A DNA stretch of 64,000 nucleotides. It comes from Brachionus rotundiformis (Eukaryota; Rotifera; Eurotatoria; Ploima; Brachionidae). Positions 38,512 through 48,809 of this stretch are shown here, piece by piece. The position numbers were made by a program, and so were the translations under genes. The stretch covers positions 1,739,619 through 1,803,618 of the forward strand of contig JAESIW010000180.1 in NCBI GenBank assembly GCA_016802295.1. Direction: 5' to 3'. The notes beneath the pieces are model-generated. The model was given only the letters and a program-made list of their open reading frames with translations. It did not search any database and was not told where the DNA came from. Positions within the stretch are counted from its first letter, which is position 1, and each line of letters begins with the position of its first letter.

Positions 38512-39775
38512 TTAACGTCCAAAGGGAATTATTCTTGAAGTTGGATAGAATGGAGGTAAAGCACTCATGGACGTAGAAAGGCCTTTGGATTTTTTTAAAT
38601 CATCATGTTCTTTTTTATCTAACCATTCGTAAAAAGATTTCTCAGCAAGCTCTTTTTTTTTCTTTTTATCAATTTCTGCGGACTCTTTTTGCTTTTCTTG
38701 TTTCTTTTTTGAATTAAGCTTCTCTTTAATTTCCTCTTTTTTCTTACTGGACCTAAAATTAAATAAATTTTTAAATGTAATTTATCTTGCTGGTATCTAA
38801 TTTGTAATTACCAAGCGTCATAAGAAACTGGCGGGCGTGGTGGCTTTTTATTTTCAATGCGTTTTTTCTTTTCATTTTCTCTCTCTTTTTTTAATTGTTC
38901 CTCTTTTTGTTCTTGCTCAAATTCTTTCTTTTTCCGTGTCCACTCTCTAAAGGCGATTTCAGCTTCTTTTTTCTTTTCTAATTTCTCTTCTTCTATTTCT
39001 TTTTCACTTTTCACACTTTTCTTCAGACTCTTGCGCTTTTCCTTAATTGTTTGGTCCTTTTTTTCTTTCCACATATCAAAAATTAGTTTGGATTTTTGGA
39101 GTTTTTCAATAAGCTCTTGAGCTTTTTTCTCCTCTTGATTTTTTTGAGCCATTTTTGCTTCCTTTAACTTCTGTTGCGTGTCCTGCATCTTTTTCAGATA
39201 CCATTCCGTGTATATGTTCTCTCTTAAGCTAGCGCTGTCATTCATGGCATCTTGTTTTGAACTATTGAGCTCGCCAGTCAACCGGGCACTCTGAATTTGC
39301 AAGCGAGTTTGAGTTCTGGGCTTTACGTTTGCATATTTTGAACTCAATGGTCTGTCATTTCTAGACGATGCTGACAAACTTCTTGTCCGTGATGCTTCCA
39401 AATCTTTGTTACGGTTTCTGCTTGACCGTTCCAATCTTAGCATCTCTTCCAGTGTAGGCTTACTTGGATATTTTAGCTCTTGAGTCAGCTCTTTCAAATT
39501 TTTAAATCTTAAGCTATCTTCCATGGTATTTTCAACTTGTTCAATGGCATCTTCAATTTTTTTTGATGACTCGGTCATGTTTTTGGTTCGAGCTTCTCGT
39601 CTTGGATAAAATTAAATCAGGAAAGAATCTTTAAAGTTTAGTTTACGATAAGCGCTTTTGCTCCCTTTCACGTTGTAATTTTTCAGATATCTTGTTGTCT
39701 TCAATTGTTTCCTCAACCTCTGGGTCATTTTCTAGCTTGCGCAATTCTTTTAGTTCTATTTTGGTATTTTTATCA
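38512..39775 (-). CDS. MAP9-like microtubule-associated coiled-coil protein, C-terminal block
   Basis: Three exons, 39775-39647, 39600-38812 and 38752-38512, joined in frame. The protein is rich in Lys and Glu and has repeated short modules around a tryptophan (NIYTEWYLKKM, IFDMWKEKKDQ, AFREWTRKKKEF, SFYEWLDKKEH). These are the EWLxKK units of MAP9. The C terminus SALPPFYPTSRIIPFGR corresponds to the ALPPWSPPSRTVF end of vertebrate MAP9. MAP9 binds microtubules at spindles and in ciliary axonemes. The first exon begins mid-codon (phase 2), so the gene continues upstream, probably to the block at 41710-42674. At least one exon between them is missing from my reading. CCDC34/CCDC181-type proteins are the alternative. 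Confidence 0.7.
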
Positions 39776-41709
39776 CTTAAAATTTTTCATATTAAATTAA
39801 TAGAAATTAAATAAATTTTTTGAAAAATTAAAAAACATTTTAAAGAGTATTTATTACTAATTAGTCAACAAAATAGGAAAAACGCTTTCCTAAGAAAATA
39901 TTTTTGTCGTAAAAGGCTTTAGAGAAATCAACAAGAGAGGTTTTTTGATGAATAGAGTTCCAGAATAATGGAATAAAGTGACCGAGGAAACAGTATTAAC
40001 AAAAAAAATTAAGATTTTCAAAACTCGGATTGATAAAGAGATATTAATGCCGTAATAGAGACTACAAAAGTCATAAATGGCTGATCGTTTACTGGTGATG
40101 GTATATAAAACTATACAGCAGAAGACTTATACTATTTTATTTTTTTTATATAAATAAATAATTGATATTTTTAAATTTTGTATTAATGATATAAATTAAG
40201 TTTTTTAGCAATAATTAAAGATAGTAAAGATTGACTTAATTCTCTTTAACATATAATCTAAAAAAAAAAAAAATCATTTGATTAAAAGAAAATTAGATAA
40301 AAAATTAATAATTCTGTTCATGATCAAAAAAATTTAGAAGCGATCACTATTTAAGTTTTCGAGATTTTAACTATCAATTTTTATATTTTTATTAAAATTT
40401 TAATTGCTGAATTTTTGAATCAATTCTGATTTTGAACCAAAACTCTTGTAAAAATAGTAGATTTAATTTAGAAAAAGAAAATAAGTCAAATTAAAACTTG
40501 TTTCTATTTTGAACTTTACTGAATAATTTTTTCATTTATTGATCGTTTTTTGAGAATAAAGACAATTTTTTAGTTAGATTAAAAGTTGAATTCATGGTAT
40601 TTTCTAGCCAAATTTTAATTGTTATGACATAGAAACTAATTCTAAAAGAAAAAAGGTTGGATTTCGGCTTTAGTCTTAGAGTCGAGGTTACCAAAATTAG
40701 AATTTAGGTATCCCTATTTTAAGTAAATTTATGGCCATTACCATGTTTTATATGTTTAATATGTACTCAAAAATAATACTTATAAATTAAATATTAAAAT
40801 TAAATTCAAAACTTGCATTAAATATAACTATTCATCATTTTTTACCAATTTCTTACACATCTTTAAAAAAAAACCTTAAAATTTTCTGAGAAATAAAATG
40901 CATGAATTTTATTAAATTAATCCTTAAACGCAATTAAACAAGATTGTAAATAATTTTAAACTGGAATTTATTTCCAATTAATGAATAAAAATTCATTCGA
41001 TTTAAAAGCAATATCTATATATTATTTATCTATCTAGCTTTGAAGCTAACATAGCTAAAAACTTACATGAATAGGTAAATTTAAAAGCTCAGTCTTGCAT
41101 AAGCAATTACATGTTAAATCAAATTTTTTACATAAAACAAAAAAATAAAGATCTCGAATAAAGCTAGATTTGTGGTTGAGTGTAATTCTGTTTATTAATT
41201 TAGAGCCTAAGAGAATTCTATATAGAGACATTTTTTTAATTGTGTTTGTATAAAATTCTATTATGTTCTAAAAAAACATGATATTTTTATCTCAAATTTT
41301 AAAGAAAAATCAAATCTAATGTTTTCCATCATTTAAAGATATTTTTCGTAGAAAAGTTATCATTTTTTTAATGTTTTTTTTATCCCACCTACAAACTTTA
41401 CCTGAATCGTTAAGTATACATTTACACAAATTAGCTTTATTTGGTCAGATTAAATAGAATCCTACTTAATATTAGTATTTAACAATAAAATTAATCAAGA
41501 TAATTTTAGATAAGAAAATAAGTGTAGACAAATAAAAAAATATAATTCAATTAAATGTTAAGTAAAATGAACTTAAATCTGATTATTGAAATTATATAAA
41601 TCTAAATATTTCGTTAAAAATTACTTGCTATCTTGTTTGCTTAAATTTTTTTGTTCTAAAATAAAAATTAATCAAAAAATAGTTTTCCAGAAAATTAGTT
41701 GTCTTTTAC
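39776..41709. other. Presumed long MAP9 intron
   Basis: About 1.9 kb between the two MAP9-like blocks. It holds the LINE remnant at 39936-40052. Frame arithmetic (upstream block ends in phase 1, downstream begins in phase 2) requires at least one unrecognised exon if this is one gene. I could not identify it. Confidence 0.45.
39936..40052 (+). pseudogene. Degraded LINE reverse transcriptase C-terminal remnant
   Basis: The forward strand reads GFLMNRVPE, a stop, then WNKVTEETVLTKKIKIFKTR. It aligns with the C-terminal FFTNRVVSDWNKLTNEVIES of the LINE at 22-25 kb. A short, old, heavily diverged copy inside the presumed MAP9 intron. Confidence 0.65.
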
Positions 41710-42674
41710 CATCAGTTTTTTCAATGTCAAATTTTGCAGACTCATCAGCATCCAAAGGTGAACGATTCCTACCAGGTGATTTCGGCGAGTCGGATTTAGA
41801 GCGCAAGTATCGAGGCGAGTCGGACCTCGAGTACTTGGAAAACTCTTCATCGCCGCCTTGTCGAGAATCACTTCTGGAAGGTGTTGTTTTACCACTTCGA
41901 GAATTTTCCTCTAAAATGTCATGATCTAAAGTATGCATTTTTTTGGTATAAAAGTTAGTTTTTGCACTAAGACCACTTTCCATTCTTTTATATCTTGAGT
42001 CTTTTGTTAGAGTACCATCACGACTCTTTTTTCTATCAAAATCACTACTATCTTCAGCATGTTTAGCTAATATTAATAATAAATTATAAAATAATTTTTT
42101 TTTAATTTTATTAACTTCTTAATAAAGCGTCAGTGTTCATTGGGCGTCTCATCGTTTTCATCATGTCCAAGCTATCTAACTCATCTCTTTCACTTTTAGA
42201 GCTATGAGAACTCCTAGGCGTTACTTTCTTACTAAATATGTCATCATCATCATCTCTACTTTGGCCCCTACTATGTGAAATTTTAGGATATCTGACTGGC
42301 GAGTCCTCAAAGCTTCTAGGGCTTTTTGGAGATAGATTTTTCCCTTTGGAAGAAGAGCTAAAGCGCCTTGGACTAATTTCATCATCTGATTTCTCAATTG
42401 GGTACTTTTTATGTTCATTTCTTCTAAATTGGTTCATTTTTTCTTCTCTTGGAGACCGTCCTGAAAGTAGTGAGCGTCCAGACAGCGAAGATCGGCCTGA
42501 TTTTGGCGATTTTAAGGCTTAAATACTTAAAGTAGATATATTTTTTTAAATGAAAAATAAAGTACATTTGCTGGTGTCGTCCTCTTCCTCGGAATCTGTG
42601 AATCCCGTTTTAGAGACTTGTTTCTTATTACGGATCATTTGGCTAAACTCTTTATTAAGAGCTTTGTTGTTCAT
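41710..42674 (-). CDS. Arg/Ser-rich protein, probable N-terminal block of the MAP9-like gene
   Basis: Three exons, 42674-42566, 42517-42116 and 42066-41710. The start is MNNKALNKEFSQMIRN, then GFTDSEEEDDTSK, an acidic patch like those near the MAP9 N terminus. A low-complexity Ser/Arg/Pro/Asp region follows (SGRSSLSGRSLLSGRSPREE, RSDSPRYLRSKSDSPKSPGR). It would be disordered and heavily phosphorylated. The exons join in frame, but the last ends in phase 1 with donor GTAAAA and has no stop, so the gene continues downstream on the minus strand towards the MAP9 C-terminal block. Linking the two is inference from strand, spacing and the missing start and stop. Confidence 0.6.
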
Positions 42675-43374
42675 GGTAAGAATTAGATGCCCGAATAGAA
42701 TTTAGTCAACTGAACAATATTAGATATTTGTGTATGGCGAGTAAATTATTTCGACCGAGGCCTTATGTTTTGTTGTTATAGAAATTGAGGCTATTTTTAT
42801 CAAAAAATAATTTATTACGTTCACTAATTTTTCAAAGTAGTTTAGAATTTTCTTAATTTATTTTGGGCATTTAAAATCCAAAATCATAAATGTGGTAACC
42901 ATGGAAACGAATTCATGTGATTTCATAATATTTAAATAAAATTTTAACATGGATTGCTATTTCGATTTTGTGAATTTTTTTTATAAATTTGAATTAAATT
43001 TTTTAATTAATAATTTGGTTCCTTTATTTTTAATTCTTTTTTTAAACTAAATCAGCTTTTAATAATGCTTGCCAATTAAATGAGTACATCTATTCAAGGA
43101 TTTTGCTTTCGAGTTTCCATAAATCAAATAATCATAAAATATTTTTCTTATATTGCAAATTTCTAGTGAAATGATGGCTTTATCGAAAGCAAAATAGATA
43201 TTTGAAATAAAATTAGATGCAAAAATTTGCGTGCAAAACGAAAAAAATTAAATAAAAAATAATAATAATATTTTATTTTTAATTTTAGATACATAAATAA
43301 CGTTTTGATAAAAATTGAACTCAGAAGCTGCTTTTTTTCCAACTTGGAAAATTGTGCATTCATCTTGTTTAAGA
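42675..43374. promoter_or_regulatory. Divergent promoter region of the MAP9-like gene and MKK7
   Basis: Seven hundred bases between two divergent starts. Mostly AT-rich, with one clear motif, the X-box at 42895-42908. Confidence 0.55.
42895..42908 (+). promoter_or_regulatory. RFX X-box
   Basis: GTAACCATGGAAAC fits GTNRCC, a two-base spacer and RGYAAC with one mismatch (A for Y). It is 221 bases upstream of the MAP9-like start and in an otherwise AT-rich region. RFX binding is inferred from the motif only. Confidence 0.55.
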
Positions 43375-46300
43375 ATGAGTCGTTTTAACACAAAACCAAA
43401 TCTATTCGGTGAACCTACAGCACCTCTGAGCACCAAGATTAGTCCAAGCCTAATTTCTCCAAATGTCCAAATTATAAGTCCGCCATCGTCGACCAAAAAC
43501 GGACCTAGCTTTCTCAATTCGTCAAATGTCACCTCACTGCCGTCCATAACACCGAACACAAGCACTCAAAGGCATTCCAGAGCTGATTTGAGTCTGAATT
43601 TTGCTAACTCCAGCTCAATTCCATCCATTAAACAAAATAAATTTAGTAGTTCTTTTATTAATTCTAACAAATTTAATAACAAATTGGATGAAACGAAAAT
43701 TCTTTTTGAAAACGAAAATAATCAGATAAAATCGCAAAATAGTAAAATTTTTGGGCTTTTTGTAACTTATGTTAAGATAAATTATTAAGGCAAATTGACA
43801 CCTCTTTCATCAATAAGTAGTGGCTCTTACGATCAAGTAATAAAGGCACCAACCAGGATATTTAGAACCGAATTAAAGACATGTATGAAAATTTTATTAT
43901 TTTTTTTGTAAATTAAAATTTTTAAATTTAAAAAAGTAAACTTAACTGAAAGAGATAGTTTGAAAAATTTGGAAACGCCAAATAACAAAGTTAGCTTTGA
44001 ATTGGGTGATTCAAAAAAATTTTCAACACCTTTTTTGAACCTTACTCCATCGAGGTCCTCATCAGCTTCGTCGGTTTCTCTTTCATCATCAACTAACTCT
44101 TTATCCAGATTAGAAGCGGTTGATTCAGATAAATTTAGAAAAATTATGGTAAATTCAGGATACTTGCTGATAGATAACGAAAGAATTAAAGTTAGCATGG
44201 ACGAGTTATTGTCTATTGAGCTATTGGGATGTGGAACCAGCGGCGTAGTAACCAAGATGAAACACAAACCAACTGGTTATCAAATGGCTGTAAAAGTAAG
44301 ATTTTAATTTTTTGATTTTAATTTATATAAATTTTCAGTTTATGTTTAAAAAATTATTTAATGATTAATTTGGTTAATGATAAATTTTTTTTAGTTTCGA
44401 GATTTGGTTTTTTTACTATTAAAATAAATCGATGTTGGTACCGTAAGCCCTTGCAAATAAGTGCCCCCCAATATCGTGTCTTTATTGAACAATTTAAGCC
44501 CTTAGATGAAATTTTCTTCAAATTAAATATTTTTTTTAAAGATCTAAGTATGCCAGATTGCACTTTTGATTAGCTTTTAAAATAGGGGTCTTAGGGGGGC
44601 ACTTATTTGCAAGAGTTTACGGTATAAGTTAAGATAATTAATTAATTTAATATTATTTCTATCAAACAAAAATACAAATCAATTATTATATTAATTGTCA
44701 AAAGTTGCTTTGATTTCATGATTTATATAAAACTGTTTTCGTTTTTGCTTGAAAATAAACATTTTAAAGTATTTTCAATCAAAATGTGCATTTAAATTAT
44801 TAACTCGATCACTTTTTATCTGTAAATTTTTAATATACAAGATGAGTAATTTGTAGATCATTATATTTTATCAACCCATAACACTCAGTTTTTCTTTGGA
44901 ATAAACATTGAAATTTTTAATTTATTTACGTAATTGCTGGTGAATAATAAAGATCAAATTAAGTTAAAATTTCAGGTAATCAAGGCATTTAAATGTATTA
45001 AAAATTTCATCACTAACTTTGATTGAATAAAAATTTTTAATAGGCAACTTGACTTTAATGTTAAATTAATTTAAAATTAGATTTAAAAATTAAACAAAAA
45101 GCACTTCAAATACTTGAATAAAAATAAATAAATATTAAAATGTGTTTTTTTAAAATAATTCAAAGTTAATTTTTCTATGAGACAGAGAAAAAGCTAAATA
45201 TGGATAAAATAGAACTCAGGTAAAGTAACCTCCTAGAAAATTACATCTTCTCAGCATTAGCTAATTCTGTCCCTTTAACTAATTGGTAAAGACGCTTCAA
45301 TTCAAGATTTGTTTCGAATCCTACTCCTTTATGTTCTTGTTACCAAATATGTAAAAATTTTCTAACTTTCCTTCTTCCATTCATGATGCTTTCTGAATTT
45401 CTTTTTATTCTATTCTTCTATTCTTTCTAACTCACTCTTTATAATTTCTGTGTTTCCTATCTTATCATTTATTATCGACTATTAGAAAAAATGATCAAAT
45501 TAATAATATTATTAAAATCATTTTTATTTTTGTTATCCGAAGAAGCTCAGTTTCGAACATAAATACTTTATTAACAAATAACAAATAAGTCACCAACTTG
45601 ATTAAATAAAAATTTTTGATAGGTAAAATGACTTGATAATTTTAAATTAAACTAAAAGCACTTCAAATATTTGACCAAAATAAAAAAATTGAAAATATTT
45701 TAAAAAATTTTATTTTAGCAAATGTGTATCACTGGCATTGAAGAAGAAAACAAGCGAATCTTAACTGATGTGGACGTAATAGCCAAAAGCAACAATTGTA
45801 AAAATATTGTCAAATGTCTTGGCTACACAATATCTCAAAGTGATGTTTGGATTTTTATGGAACTAATGCTTTTAAGTTTTGATGAGTTGCTTAAGCTAAA
45901 TGACGGACCGATACCAGAAAAAATAATCGGTAAATTGTCGGTGTCTATTTTAAACGCATTGAATTATCTAAAAGAAAAACATAATATGATGCACAGAGGT
46001 AGATAAATTTAGCATACATTTAAATTTTTTTAATGAATTTTTTTAAGATGTAAAACCTTCGAATATTTTAATTGATGAAAATGGGGAAATAAAACTATGT
46101 GATTTTGGCATAAGTGGTAGATTAGTTAATTCAAAAGCTTTTAGCAAAAATACTAATGGCAATTTTGGAAGCACAGGATATGCGGCTCCTGAACGAATTG
46201 ATTCAAAAGAGTATGATGTTAGAGCCGATGTTTGGAGCTTTGGTATAACTGTGGTTGAGCTGGCTAATGGTGAATATCCATACAAAAATTGTAAAACTGA

Positions 46301-46538
46301 GTTTGAGACTTTGAGCGCGATTATTTCACAAGATCCTCCTGAACTAAAGGGAGACCATTTTAGCGATATGTTCAAATCCTTTATCCAAAGTTGTCTCCAA
46401 AAAAAAGTTGAATTAAGACCAAAGTACAATGAGCTTCTTGATCATGAATTTGTTAGATATTATAAAAATGCTCAAGTGGATGTCAAAAGCTGGCTCTTTG
46501 AACTATTGAAGAAAAAAGAGCAGCTTGTCCAAAAATGA
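43375..46538 (+). CDS. MAP2K7: MAP kinase kinase 7 homologue
   Basis: Five exons, 43375-43741, 43790-43882, 43937-44295, 45719-45998 and 46048-46538, giving 529 residues. A long Ser/Asn-rich N terminus precedes the kinase domain. The glycine loop is LGCGTSGVVTKM, the ATP lysine is in AVKQM (split by the 1.4-kb intron), and EEENKRILTDVDVI matches the MKK7 helix C. The catalytic loop is HRDVKPSNIL and the DFG segment IKLCDFGISGRLVNSKAFS. The activation loop keeps Ser/Thr positions (SKAFSKNT). ADVWSFGITVVELANGEYPY and the tail VDVKSWLFELL also follow MKK7 rather than MKK4. It should phosphorylate JNK in stress signalling. The 1423-nt intron carries a palindromic element (44439-44624) and a tRNA-like patch. 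A coding-like stretch follows the stop (46575-46696). Confidence 0.93.
44439..44624. mobile_element. Short palindromic element with TACCGTAA ends (MITE-like)
   Basis: The left end TACCGTAAGCCCTTGCAAAT and the right end, whose complement reads TACCGTAAACTCTTGCAAAT, are near-perfect inverted repeats. They extend through AAGTGCCCCCC. Total 186 bases with no coding capacity. It shares the start TACCGTAA and a following TTGC with the element at 50461-50827. Likely a non-autonomous DNA transposon; superfamily not assigned. Confidence 0.75.
45268..45330 (+). other. tRNA-like patch with box A and box B
   Basis: TTAACTAATTGG resembles an A box and GTTTCGAATCC a B box, at tRNA-like spacing, inside the MKK7 intron. 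I cannot fold a complete cloverleaf. A decayed tRNA or tRNA-derived SINE head is possible. Confidence 0.25.
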
Positions 46539-47074
46539 AGATTTTCACACGTATAAACACTTTTTGATGTAGATAAATTAAATGAAAAATTGAGCTACAA
46601 TTTTGAAAAAGAATCTGAAATGACCGGTGTCGTAGATCTTAAAATATTTGAATTTTTTGATCAAACCAATATGATACCTGTGAATGTGCCTTGTTAAATT
46701 TAGTTATTTCAAATTTCCTACATAGTCTTATAATTTTGAGTTTTTTTTTTTATTTCTTGAGTAATTTTTTTATTAAAATTTTATAAAAAAAAAATGTCTG
46801 TTTCTATATTAAATAAAAAATGCGTCAACATTTAAAAAAAATCTAAAAACTATTTGATTTAATTAAAAATATGAAGAATAATCAAAAATAATTTTTAATA
46901 CGAAGAAAATTAATAATCAAATAAATTAAGCAAAAAAAGTTCAAGTACATTCATCGTTGCTAACCATCTTAGTTTTGATTGTTCCATAAATTCTGTACAT
47001 ACATTAATATATAGTTAAATAGTCTAAATTATTTTTTAAATTTCGAAACTTTAAAATAGCAAAACATTCAGGAA
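46539..47074. other. MKK7 3' region and PACRGL upstream region
   Basis: About 535 bases. Includes a 40-codon open stretch at 46575-46696 behind an acceptor-like TGTAG, ending MIPVNVPC. No donor before the MKK7 stop joins it in frame, so it is left out of the gene. It also holds an X-box-like site at 46956. Confidence 0.4.
46956..46967 (+). promoter_or_regulatory. RFX X-box-like site upstream of PACRGL
   Basis: GTTGCTAACCAT lies 107 bases before the PACRGL start. Its complement ends AGCAAC, a perfect right half of the X-box; the other half is degenerate. Confidence 0.4.
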
Positions 47075-48000
47075 ATGTCCTTTGCCAGGGCAGGCCTTTC
47101 AAAGCCTTCTCCTTCAAGTAAAGCTTGTTTAAACTCAATTTTTTTATTCTAACCACATTGATTAGATAGTAATAATGAGGCTGCGACAAGCTCAGCAAAA
47201 AGCTTCAAGCCATCAGACAAATTGAATCCCAAAACTGTAGACTTTGTAAACTTAAGGCTAAAAAATACTTTTTATATATTTTATATATTTCATTTAGTTT
47301 AATACTAGAGAGATACAAAAAACTGCATTTGGAACAATTTATTCAAATGGTGGAATTCCATGTAGACTAGTTCATGGAAGTGTCAAGAACAAGCTGATGT
47401 GGAATACACCACCGGAAAAAGTTCCATTTGATCCTGTTCTTGTTATTCTTGCTGAAGTATGTCTTATAGTTTGTATAAATTGAATTTAATAAGATTTTTA
47501 AGGGTCTAAGGGAAACTCAGCATCCTTTCAATTTCGTGGCTAGGGAAGGCTTCAAAGATTTGCTGTTGACTCACAATTCTAACGAAAAAGCTGTTGAGGT
47601 TTTACCAAAATTAGTAATTCCAATTAAAAATGCCATAGTAATATTCAAAATTTTATACTTTATTAAGTTTATTTTAATTTTATTTAATTTTTTTCACAGG
47701 TTTTAGATAATGATGAAATTTTCGAGGCTGGTCTAAATGCTTTGATGCAATTAAGTGATGCAGTTGGAGTTTATTTGAATGCTCATCTTAAAGTTTATCT
47801 GAGCATTGTATTAGTTTTATAATTTTTTCCAATTTTTATAGTTTTTTATCCCTAATTAATTTTAGCTGTGTAGAAGACTGACTCAAAGAAAATATAGAGA
47901 TCAAGTGACTGATGCATTGAATAAATTTGAACAAAATGGTGGTAAAGAAGTAGTGCCAATAATTAAAACAAAGATTCCAACTTATAATAGCGTGACTTGA
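47075..48000 (+). CDS. PACRGL: PACRG-like protein (PACRGL)
   Basis: Six exons, 47075-47117, 47166-47245, 47298-47456, 47503-47637, 47700-47807 and 47866-48000, giving 219 residues with all phases closing. The start MSFARAGLSKPSPSN was chosen because it splices in frame into SFKPSDKLNPKTVDF. The core has GGIPCRLVHGSVKNKLMW, PPEKVPFDPVLVILAEGLRE and FEAGLNALMQLSDAVG, and the end is IIKTKIPTYNSVT. These match PACRGL rather than PACRG itself. PACRG proteins build the inner junction of ciliary doublet microtubules; PACRGL is the less studied paralogue and a ciliary role is likely. Confidence 0.92.
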
Positions 48001-48809
48001 ATGTCCGAGTTGTTTTCGTTTGTAAATTGTGTAGGATGTTGATCTGAACGTTATAATAAAAAATTATATAAGCTTAATGGACTTTACATATTTTTTACCA
48101 AATTAAAAAAAATTTATTGTTTTAAATTAATAAAATAAAAATTTTCAATAATACTTAACTTAAGTAAATCAAAATTTGAGTAAATTATTATTCAAGCAAA
48201 ATGAAACTGGTTTATAGCAAGCAAATAAGTAAAAAAACTACCATATCTTAAGTGGTTATGGTAAATTTTTTACTTGTATTCATTTCTATTCTTTTCGGAC
48301 TAACTGTTCAAATGTAAAATTTTTAGCAAAATAAATTTTTATTTAAATTAATAAGATAATTTCCAGACAAAAAGTTGATTTTTTGTTTTTTTCCCTTTTT
48401 TAACTTGTCATATCTCTTATAATCTTATTCAAATAATGTTAGATGGTGATGATGATGAATTTGTATGCTTTAAATAAGGGATATAAAAATAGATTAGTAC
48501 ATTCCGATCATTATTAGTTGTAAAAATATATTTTTTTCAATTTTCATAAAATATTAAAAAAAATTGTTTATTTTAATCAAGCACTGTAAATTAATGACTA
48601 AACTAGGCGCTATTTTTTTTCTCAAATCGTAAATCTTCTACCTTTTTAAATTTTGCCATTAAACAAAAATATCCTTCAGGGTTATATAACAAACAAAATT
48701 AGCATAAATTATCATTTATGTATTGATATACGTGTTTAATATTTTTGATCTGCTAATTTTTTTTCATAAATTTTTGAAGAATTTTAGTGTTTTCGTTATA
48801 TAATTTAAA
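48001..48809. other. Spacer between PACRGL and golgin-97
   Basis: About 800 AT-rich bases. Nothing recognisable. Confidence 0.55.

Noticed and set aside
41586..41924. Plus-strand open frame opposite the Arg/Ser-rich block
   Set aside because: Shadow of the minus-strand exon, whose splice sites and frame are better supported.
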